DNA of 64,000 nucleotides from contig NC_087063.1 of the NCBI RefSeq assembly GCF_963678635.1, positions 58,474,759 through 58,538,758 of the forward strand, read 5' to 3'. Below the pieces are notes generated by a model. That model was not told the DNA's origin and did not search any database. It saw only the letters and a list, made by a program, of their open reading frames with translations. Origin of the DNA: Symsagittifera roscoffensis (taxonomy: Eukaryota; Xenacoelomorpha; Acoela; Convolutidae). Shown in pieces: positions 42,501-49,079 of this stretch. The position numbers and the translations under genes were made by a program. The stretch's first letter is position 1; each line of letters opens with the position of its first letter.

Positions 42501-45087
42501 TCGTGCGCAAAGCCATTGCCATGAGATCTTCTTCGGCTGCTGTCATGTTCTTCCTGACTGTCATGCCCTGCTCATTCTCGGCCTGATCCATCTGTCTGAA
42601 CCAGAGATCATCAGCCACCTGTTGTACTAACAGATGATCGTCATCCACCCCTGGTCTTAGTTTCAGCAATCTGGCAAAGTTGGACAGCTCCAACCCCAGA
42701 ACTTTATCTAGCACCAACCGAGTTGTGCTACAATCTCTGAGCCCCTGTATGGCATTCGAAATGTCAGCCCAAACGGCGGGAAGCTCAGATCGGGACGGGT
42801 AGTAATTGTCCGGGTCCACTACTCTGTTTGGGGCAGGAGTTATCACATTGAACCTCCCCTCTGCTATTGTTGTGACCATTGTATATACAAATTGGAGGGG
42901 TTGTGGTAATGCAGCGTACCCTGGTGACAATACAAAGATCACCTTCACCACATTCATGGTGAAGCGTTGTCTTGCTGCTGCCTCTACCTCAGCCATCGCC
43001 GAGAGCAGTGTCATTATCGCCTCCCCTATGACCTCGTTACTCGGAATCGACCCATCCGTCAGACGTGACAATAAGCCCCTGCTTTGCAGATGATCATTTG
43101 AGCCTGCAACCACTATGACCTGCGGCTCCATACTGACCACCCTTCGCACACTTATCATCATGCCGATTGCTTGTCCCCAGTCCAATTTAGGTGCCGTCAA
43201 AAAGATCACGTCGGGCCAAAAGAGAGAACGGGGAGTATAGAGATAATCGGAACTGGCCACGATCAGATACTTCGCAGCTTTCATCTCTAAGGGATCGTAA
43301 GCAGCGAACAGGCCATCGCCTATTGGGGCCTTCAGTTTCCCATATCTCTGTTCATCTCCGTCTACCGTAGTCGTTCGGGGGTAGTCCCTTGAATATTCGC
43401 CAGGCGTTTGGCCGGGTGTTTTCGCGAATTGCCTGTACATCTTATGATGCTTGTTATTGGGCTTATTTTCTGCCTGAAACTTGCCCCTTCGAGCAGGTGG
43501 CGTCAATTCCCGGGCTCTCTGTCGAACGTCCGTAAGGGACCGCGTGTTCAAGGGTCCAAAGGTATTGTCCTGAGGCAACCCTTCCAAGTCTGCATGTCGG
43601 AGCGTAGTCGCAGAGCTGAACTGCTCCTGCTCTGCTAGCAGCCAATCCACGCCTGGTATCCGATACAATCGCGACACCGTGGGACTTTCTCCGCCAATCA
43701 TTCTCATCGCGTCCTCTCGACACGTCAGGGTATTCATGTTCAGCTTCGTGGACATGTCCGTCTTATACTGTCCCCAATGACTAGGGTCTGATCGATTCCA
43801 AAGCAGCAGGCTGCCTGGTTCAACTCCTTCCGCAGGCACGGCGCTCGTAGACGGTCCTGCTGCTGAAGCAGGATTTGCCGTGGCGGGCGGATCGTTCCTC
43901 CTAGACACGGTCTGGGAGTTATTTCCGTTCTGAACCCCTGATCTGCCGAGTCGGCTTTCAAGCGGTTGTGTTCTGGGAGAAGGAGCAGTCCCTAGCCTCT
44001 CTCTCACGTTTGAGCTCGGACCGGTGGGTGCGGCTACAGCCGTCTCCATTGCCAAGGGCCCTAGGCGGTTGACGAGGGATTCGGGCACGCTTGCCCTTAT
44101 TCTACTTCCTCCAGTCGTTGAGCTGGTCCGAGCCAGAGAACTGGTCGCCCTCGACTCCTGCTCCATTTCCCTCAATTGCGTCTGAAATACATCATTCATC
44201 CAGTGTCTCCCTCGTTGGGTGTTGAAATGTATCCCATCTCTGGTAGGCGCAATATGATCAATCATGCGCAGCGTGTTTTCGAGATCCAGAAGTCGCAACT
44301 CGCCAGGGTTGTTTCTCACCAGATTACGGATCATTTCGTTCCACCGTGTCACGTTGCCGTTCATGAAATCTGCCACTGTGGTGCCCATCAGCGGGTTTTG
44401 TGGTATCGTGCACAGCACCACAAACCTGGGCCTGTACTTCTCCTTCAGTTCATTCAGGAGGCATACCAGCAGAGGCTCCCACTTGCACTCGGGGGTCACT
44501 GGGGCTCTCGAGACGTCATTAGTTCCTAGCATTATCACCAGCGTATCCAGGTGATCCTCGCTTTGGAATTCCATCATTTTGATGACCTGAGCCACTGAAG
44601 CTCCTCCAAAGGACAAGGTGGTTGTCTGACCATAGACGAAGATCTCATTCAGATCCCTCACCAAACTGTCTCCTATGATCAGGTGGCGACACCCTGGGGG
44701 AATCACCTGGTCGTTCGTAGCGGGGTTCCAGCTCATGTCATTCAGGCAAGCTCGAGGATGCTCCGCAGCTACTTGCGTGAACTGGTGCCGTGTCATCAGA
44801 TTCTTCCTGATATCTACCACGCGGGACTTCTGATAGATTCTGCCATGCGCAGTCCCCGAGGGCACCATCGTGTGGGGTGCTCGCTCCGAGCTATTAGATG
44901 ACTGATCACGACGCTGGGAAGGAACGATCCTTACCCAATGTCCGTCCAGTGGTTCGGTTGATCTCCTCCATTGTCGCTCTGGCCACTTGGTTGAACGATT
45001 CTTGGAACTGAGGGGCGAGAATCGTTCACGCAAATCCAGAACCTCGGTGCACGCAAATCCAGAACCTCGGTCCCTCTCGATACACAC
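39514..45087 (-). CDS. ORF3 of the giant element: SGNH-hydrolase-like accessory protein
   Basis: 1857 codons; the frame opens at GTG, not ATG, because it is the continuation of the frame begun at 45827. An SGNH/GDSL esterase domain spans residues about 130-305, with GDSL at 139-142, the Gly block SFGGAS, GTND at 188-191 and DGIHFN at 284-289, so Ser-Asp-His catalytic residues are all present. A Ser/Pro-rich linker follows. A second domain of the same kind spans about 603-782, with AGSND (661-665) but ASSDY instead of GDS and no DxxH, so it is probably inactive. The remaining 1,070 residues (helical, then an acidic stretch near 1400-1450, then a basic tail) are unrecognised. GDSL-type esterases are known as passengers of some other retroelements (some CR1 ORF1 proteins, rotifer Athena elements). 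Confidence 0.78.
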   Translation of the reverse strand: MCIERDRGSGFACTEVLDLRERFSPLSSKNRSTKWPERQWRRSTEPLDGHWVRIVPSQRRDQSSNSSERAPHTMVPSGTAHGRIYQKSRVVDIRKNLMTRHQFTQVAAEHPRACLNDMSWNPATNDQVIPPGCRHLIIGDSLVRDLNEIFVYGQTTTLSFGGASVAQVIKMMEFQSEDHLDTLVIMLGTNDVSRAPVTPECKWEPLLVCLLNELKEKYRPRFVVLCTIPQNPLMGTTVADFMNGNVTRWNEMIRNLVRNNPGELRLLDLENTLRMIDHIAPTRDGIHFNTQRGRHWMNDVFQTQLREMEQESRATSSLARTSSTTGGSRIRASVPESLVNRLGPLAMETAVAAPTGPSSNVRERLGTAPSPRTQPLESRLGRSGVQNGNNSQTVSRRNDPPATANPASAAGPSTSAVPAEGVEPGSLLLWNRSDPSHWGQYKTDMSTKLNMNTLTCREDAMRMIGGESPTVSRLYRIPGVDWLLAEQEQFSSATTLRHADLEGLPQDNTFGPLNTRSLTDVRQRARELTPPARRGKFQAENKPNNKHHKMYRQFAKTPGQTPGEYSRDYPRTTTVDGDEQRYGKLKAPIGDGLFAAYDPLEMKAAKYLIVASSDYLYTPRSLFWPDVIFLTAPKLDWGQAIGMMISVRRVVSMEPQVIVVAGSNDHLQSRGLLSRLTDGSIPSNEVIGEAIMTLLSAMAEVEAAARQRFTMNVVKVIFVLSPGYAALPQPLQFVYTMVTTIAEGRFNVITPAPNRVVDPDNYYPSRSELPAVWADISNAIQGLRDCSTTRLVLDKVLGLELSNFARLLKLRPGVDDDHLLVQQVADDLWFRQMDQAENEQGMTVRKNMTAAEEDLMAMALRTKPHNNIWLYLSPRLCTLGEDAFEHAPAVIKEIHVYLKDLFDARELTGGMMLKLMQDVNTMSLDKFQADVLATRAQYERSDAIFGGMGVGWTPSFLSTCYPRASRNLIASFVRDIRKLSIGLVLALYVTFGHENFVKGPANLFTQALADLRLDGLLTLIAMTYGRLGDLLVLLRYPEQLQGPSREFNAQLETASLKKMKDWRTLLLQYLLQQNRSVTGEDKVATNAGESKQYCGMPLLTDLAVMMRIDPLAPVHGLREFVTVVYGPVMSFAFPDVQVKAYRNSVLYVNLVSVVDCSVLNWVEQRELRGLASDDRLFGRIAEPGWMLMDFNNHFKCRMGREELSHIQFNPKLWNLRPVVKDTGAAMGVPLLPEAYAHAKENQQAWLSGSRPLPDQCPRYPPIRRMLLGVTSPIIAPRIGAARDAEKRMLKWSEGMEPRFIGWNVAAAHTFDFSFPDAWSRKKIKALPSRRPEVSAEMWNEVYSPTDDLSRLKWSGEVKVVMMEVAKESRGGSYITIEDLAPHGEESVEFLGNDELFYHAGDMTVPARPDSDIDSRQGPSGPRPKPDADDDELMDQDDNDDETGSKTEKPGETDLGALERDLLEYRFSEDEDGEVDGSLLLMAPSSFMSPTKEASADLSPMDPISQARECQGRDPQRLLHESPRRRKIEESMRVSFLSTLPEEEWERYQSELEGKTGTTWSRVNFMERSWDVIRRYGTQSIMKVGLNQPIMREVLEKIVNSMESDVLTESVTEDSADDQQVAKKLPVRRARKGLKRLKEKTGSRAMNPRVVKSRASAVVTSLTSAGRSGESGQGDSAMLTGGEKENLIPPMLLAGLTTTAVRSKKTARTLADTKLEMEIISQCGSGGLEDYRPSRTNIAKLKLEGQLDVVEYSRVTVPESVHMGDPAGGYVEMLKARNSVRGHLMAWSEKRAMQEHLKELTENSNLNRKEYGTVMSSEANEVGLEKLLEISWRAALLRYFDEAMHAPATVAAYLAHPA
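42742..43281 (-). other. Degenerate second SGNH-like domain in ORF3
   Basis: KYLIVASSDYLY stands where the nucleophile block should be, and IVVAGSNDHL is an exact block III. The C-terminal DxxH is replaced by DPDNYYPSRSELP. Probably an inactive or binding-only relative of the first domain, arising by internal duplication or separate capture. Confidence 0.5.
44173..44700 (-). other. Canonical SGNH hydrolase domain in ORF3
   Basis: All four SGNH blocks are visible in order: Ser in IIGDSLVRDL, Gly in SFGGASV, Asn in IMLGTNDV, and Asp/His in RDGIHFN. The spacing (Ser to His 146 residues) is normal for the superfamily. Likely an esterase or acyl hydrolase; substrate unknown. No signal peptide precedes it. 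Confidence 0.82.
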
Positions 45088-45827
45088 AGCTCCTGAGCTG
45101 TTGTCCCGTGGCGTGTGTCGTTGGATCCCTCCGAGGATCTCATGCTCGCCAGAACTTCCGGTGACACTTGGCTCACCTTCGCCATATACAGCTCCTTCAG
45201 GTGCTTTATTTCATCCTCCTTATAAGCCACCTGTAGATCTTCGTATTTCTTCTTCCATTCGTCTCTTTCTCGAGCTATTGCCCTATACTCCTGGAGTTTG
45301 GCACACAGCTCGCTCTGATTTTTCTCCTTCTTTTCCAGCGTCTCGATCGTCTCCGACGTCTGGATCTCTATCTCATTCACCCTCACTTTCTTCAAAGGAG
45401 GAGCAGCTGTAGGAGAGTCGACCGAATGTGACGGGCCTGGCCCATCACGTTGTCTCTTCGCTCCGATGAGTGGCTGCGCCGGTTGGACTGGTAAGGGCAT
45501 CTCACCTAGCCGGTGGTCCCTCTGCTCACCTAGTCCTGGCTCACGAGCCAGGTCGTGGCCAGACATTTCTCCACGCCTCCATCTCATCAATCGGTTTCGG
45601 CCTCTCTCGGCGGTCCCGGACTCACCGAAGGCCAACATCAACACGACTTCCGTAGGGCGATTCCCTCGACCCTCTCGTCCTAGTGCATTAAGGAGCGCGA
45701 CCACAAACATCGCCAACCCCGGGTCTTCTCGTGTGAAATCACAATCGATCAGCCGCTGATAGATCTCGTCTAGAGTAGCTCCTAGACTCGCTGAGAGAAA
45801 TTCCATGAGTTCGTTCGTGTCACCCAT
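44931..45827 (-). CDS. ORF3 of the giant element, N-terminal part (broken off by frameshift)
   Basis: 298 codons from an ATG at 45827 in a favourable context (AAGAAATGG). Helical N-terminus, basic Arg-rich patches (KRQRDG, PLKKVR), then a coiled coil at about residues 155-215 (EKNQSELCAKLQEY, RDEWKKKYEDLQVAYKED). No enzyme motif is recognised in it. A 23-bp sequence, cacgcaaatccagaacctcg plus gtg, is tandemly duplicated at about 45031-45076. This shifts the frame into an early stop. Without it the frame would run straight into the 39514-45087 frame, so the two were one protein of about 2,100 residues. Confidence 0.7.
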   Translation of the reverse strand: MGDTNELMEFLSASLGATLDEIYQRLIDCDFTREDPGLAMFVVALLNALGREGRGNRPTEVVLMLAFGESGTAERGRNRLMRWRRGEMSGHDLAREPGLGEQRDHRLGEMPLPVQPAQPLIGAKRQRDGPGPSHSVDSPTAAPPLKKVRVNEIEIQTSETIETLEKKEKNQSELCAKLQEYRAIARERDEWKKKYEDLQVAYKEDEIKHLKELYMAKVSQVSPEVLASMRSSEGSNDTRHGTTAQELCVSRGTEVLDLRAPRFWICVNDSRPSVPRIVQPSGQSDNGGDQPNHWTDIG

Positions 45828-46298
45828 TTCTTATCGTGTTGATTCTTGCTGTCGGGTAGTGTCTTCCTGTCTCGTTTGATTCAATGAATTCCATAAACAA
45901 TTTTCGATCAATCAAGATCTAAAAAACAAGTCGCGACTTAGAACCATCATTTTTGGATACAACATCATTCAATTCTTTAAAACTCTCCATTGAAATTCTT
46001 TTTTCAATTCTGATTTAAAATTTTAGCACCAAGGTGGATCGTCCACCTCTACTTTTGTCAGAGTAACACGAATGTGCGCTGTCACCTTGATGACCTGGAG
46101 TACCCCAGGTCTATTATGACACAAACATAAAACATATCATAACAATAACATAACAAAAACACATAAACATCACACACCTATACTATCACATAGAAACATA
46201 ATCCCTAATACTGTACCTAAAACCTAACCTAATCTAAAACTTGACTCTAATTCTTGTCGAATAACTTAATAAAAACCACTTATCGCCGAGCGCAATTC
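45828..46298 (-). promoter_or_regulatory. Structured noncoding spacer between pol and ORF3
   Basis: 470 bp, AT-rich unlike the flanking ORFs. It has two compact hairpins: AGGTGGA-TCG-TCCACCT at 46032-46048 (perfect 7-bp stem) and ACCTGG...CCAGGT at 46093-46110. The rest is an unstructured A/C-rich strand. Since ORF3 begins after this gap, it must be reached by a spliced or separate mRNA or by internal initiation; the sequence alone does not decide. Confidence 0.45.
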
Positions 46299-49079
46299 TT
46301 AGCATTTGCTCAGATAGTATTTTTTATGTAAGTAAACTTCTATGTCAGTCTCTGAAAATATCACATGTACAAGTGCGTACAACTCTCTCGGATGTAGCTT
46401 TCCCCTATTAGGATCGTATACTGGCAACGAGAGAGAGGTCACTCCTCTCTCAACCAAAAAATCCCTAAGTCGAGTCAAGGCCAATACCAAGCTCTTTGGA
46501 TCTACGTGTTGCCTATCAGTGGCCTTGGTAACCAGGAAACACAAATATTTCCCTGGTATCTGTGATGCAACAGGGGGCAGCGCTATCATCCCTCCCACAC
46601 CAGGCCTCTGTTTCCACGAAAACTCGATATTTTTATACTCTCTCTTGAAGTCTGCCGCTAGTGCTGTTTTGAAGCTTACGTCCGCGGTTATCGCTATGGC
46701 GCACGTGCGTTCCGTGAGTATGAAATCGCTGTCCGTTATGACGATATTGTTCGAATAATGGTTTGGTAGATCAAAATAGGATTCAAAGATTTGTCCAAAA
46801 GGTAGCTTTTTAGCATTCTCGCCCTCTGTCTCTAGTTCTCCGGTTTCTCTTGCCGATTTCAAGCTTTTTATTATCAGATTTTCGGTGTGGGTGAGTCCTA
46901 CCCCCACTCCCCGGACAAAAATATCCATCGACGTCCCCGTCGATCGCCCAAAGTCTAGGAGATCGAGGTTGGATTGTGGAACACGTAGAGGACCATCTGG
47001 GGCGACCCAGTTGGACTCGGTATTGTCATGACTGATGTATTTGACGCCGTCTCTATCGACGTCCTGAATTGTCAGGATCGTCTCTTTTGGATCTGTCGGC
47101 AGATCATGGAGCCATTCGCGCACGCGCAAGTTTGTTAGTTCCTGCTCATGAGTCTGTTCCGCTTCTGGTTCGAACTCCACTTCCGGTTCTGATCGATCGT
47201 CGATCCAATCTTGATCCATATCGTTCACAAGGTCTATTTCTTCTAGCATCGCCACTTCGTCCAGTCCCACCAGCGAGTCTATGACATCACTTACTACTAT
47301 CCTGCCTACAACGAAGTCCTCGCCGTACGGATTGTACTTCTTCTGGTTTTTTCCTCTCTTGCTTTGGCGTGTTTCCATAGTGAGAGGAAAGTCAGGCTGT
47401 ATTCCTTTGTCAATTTCGGTTTGTTCCGGGCAGTCCCAGTCTTCTTCGGCATAAGGTAGAGTTTCATCGTCCACCTCTACTCGCTCGGTCAACTCGAGAT
47501 CCAGTGGTAGATCGCAATCGTCCACCACCTCATTCCCGTCGTTCTTGTCGCGAATACCCCTTTCATTCACTTCACAAGCAGGATCCACTATCAAATAGTC
47601 TCCCTCTTGCATGTCCGCTGGGATGCACCAATCCTCTGACGAGGCATTGTGTGGTTTGATATTCTCGTAATGAGCTGCTCTTCCAGTGCTCAATCGATAA
47701 AAACGACCTCCTTGATGCACCTCTGTTATCTGAAATGGACCACGCCATTTCTTTAATAATTTCTTGGTTCCTTTTGGTGGAACCACTTCCTGGAACACCC
47801 AGACGTAGTCGCCAACCGAGTAGGCTTTCGCATCAGCTGTCCTTTTATCAAACCTCCTTTTTTGTCTAATTGCCTGTTGCGTATTCCTCCTGCATAAGTC
47901 ATTGAGCTCCTGCTGTCTTCTAATAACCTCCCGCACATACGTTTGCGGTGCTGTCCTCTTCCCCTCATATTCAGGGTAGAAAAACGTCAACGGGAGCGCT
48001 TTTTCATGACCTGTTAACATCATGTGCGGACTTATTCCCGTGGTGGAATGCTCCGTGCTGTTGTAAGCACCCATCACTTGCGGCAGGTGCTTGTCCCAGT
48101 CATCCATGTAACGCGAGCAATAGACTCTCAGCATGGATACCAGTGTGCGATTTTGCCTCTCGACTAGGCCATTCGTTTGCGGGTGATAAGTTGTCGAGTG
48201 GGCCTGCGCTACCTGCGACCTTTTCATCAACTCCTTCGTGAGATCGCCCACAAATGCTTTGCCATTGTCCGATTGGAACGTGATGGGGCAGCCATGCCTC
48301 GCTATCCACACATTTATCAAATGATCGCATGTTTCTTCCGCTGATGCTGTCATGCAGGGTGCTGCCTCCGCATACTTCGTAAAATGGTCGATCATTACCA
48401 GCACCTGATTATAGCCCGTTGCTGTCATACAGGTTTTCTGATGATCAATTTGCACCACTTCGTTGAAACCTGACGACTCTATTGACTGTAGGGGGAACTT
48501 TAGTTTCCTGGGATCCTTTGCCTGTTGACAAGACAGGCATGCGGCTATCCATTTCTCACAAGCCTTCTTCAATCCCGGCCATTCGAATCGTTTCTGTATC
48601 CTGTTGTATACTTTGTCCACGCCTTGATGACCCATCTGATCATGCGAACGAAAGAGCAATTCGGTCTGGTACAACTGTGGTAACACTATTGAATTGTATT
48701 TATAAAGGACCTTGTCCTCCTCTTTTCGTTTGCAGGCTACGATTCCGTCCTTGTTCAGGTACAACAAGTCGTTTCGCTTCAGGTAGAATTGCTTCAGGAT
48801 TTTGTAGCTGTCTTCTTCCAAATCTGCCTTGTCTGGTGCTCCATTCTCGATCCATCTCTTCAGACTGCTCGTCATTCTATCATTTCGTTGAGCCCTTAGG
48901 AGATCCGACAGCCTGTACCTGGCTTTCAAATACGTCTTCACCACGTTCATTTGCCCACTCATTATCTCCGGAGCATGAGCATCGTCCATCAACTTGACAC
49001 ACCATATCTTTTTCAAAGGCGTCGCCTCCTGCACAGATGGTTCCAGATTGGTACGGACGACTGTACCATGTGGCAGCAA
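46299..49079 (-). CDS. pol: Pol end: integrase with a C-terminal macrodomain-like extension
   Basis: 926-codon frame with no ATG at its start (TTG at 49079), so it is presumably part of the polyprotein. The integrase has an HHCC zinc finger (H146, H151, C181, C184) and the DDE triad D212 (VQIDHQ), D271 (FQSDNGKAF) and E307 (GLVERQNR). A basic Gypsy-type C-terminal domain follows (VGDYVWVFQEV ... KKWRGPFQITEV). After an acidic linker of about 250 residues, residues 777-926 form a globular domain resembling OARD1-type ADP-ribose macrodomains. It shares the strand pattern YLCFLVTK, then a helix ALTRLRDFLVERGVTSLSLP, then IFSETDIEVYL. A stop follows at 46299. Confidence 0.88.
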   Translation of the reverse strand: MLPHGTVVRTNLEPSVQEATPLKKIWCVKLMDDAHAPEIMSGQMNVVKTYLKARYRLSDLLRAQRNDRMTSSLKRWIENGAPDKADLEEDSYKILKQFYLKRNDLLYLNKDGIVACKRKEEDKVLYKYNSIVLPQLYQTELLFRSHDQMGHQGVDKVYNRIQKRFEWPGLKKACEKWIAACLSCQQAKDPRKLKFPLQSIESSGFNEVVQIDHQKTCMTATGYNQVLVMIDHFTKYAEAAPCMTASAEETCDHLINVWIARHGCPITFQSDNGKAFVGDLTKELMKRSQVAQAHSTTYHPQTNGLVERQNRTLVSMLRVYCSRYMDDWDKHLPQVMGAYNSTEHSTTGISPHMMLTGHEKALPLTFFYPEYEGKRTAPQTYVREVIRRQQELNDLCRRNTQQAIRQKRRFDKRTADAKAYSVGDYVWVFQEVVPPKGTKKLLKKWRGPFQITEVHQGGRFYRLSTGRAAHYENIKPHNASSEDWCIPADMQEGDYLIVDPACEVNERGIRDKNDGNEVVDDCDLPLDLELTERVEVDDETLPYAEEDWDCPEQTEIDKGIQPDFPLTMETRQSKRGKNQKKYNPYGEDFVVGRIVVSDVIDSLVGLDEVAMLEEIDLVNDMDQDWIDDRSEPEVEFEPEAEQTHEQELTNLRVREWLHDLPTDPKETILTIQDVDRDGVKYISHDNTESNWVAPDGPLRVPQSNLDLLDFGRSTGTSMDIFVRGVGVGLTHTENLIIKSLKSARETGELETEGENAKKLPFGQIFESYFDLPNHYSNNIVITDSDFILTERTCAIAITADVSFKTALAADFKREYKNIEFSWKQRPGVGGMIALPPVASQIPGKYLCFLVTKATDRQHVDPKSLVLALTRLRDFLVERGVTSLSLPVYDPNRGKLHPRELYALVHVIFSETDIEVYLHKKYYLSKC
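46302..46751 (-). other. Macrodomain-like domain fused to the integrase
   Basis: About 150 residues. The alignment was made by eye with the OARD1/TARG1 family, enzymes that remove ADP-ribose from glutamate. The Lys of the (L/F)(I/V)TK strand, which corresponds to the catalytic lysine of OARD1, is kept (K852). The GAG loop and the GCGLD loop carrying the catalytic Asp are replaced (KTA and DPNRG-like). It may therefore bind a nucleotide or serve structurally rather than catalyse; this is inference. Some other small alpha-beta domain cannot be excluded without structure prediction. Confidence 0.55.
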
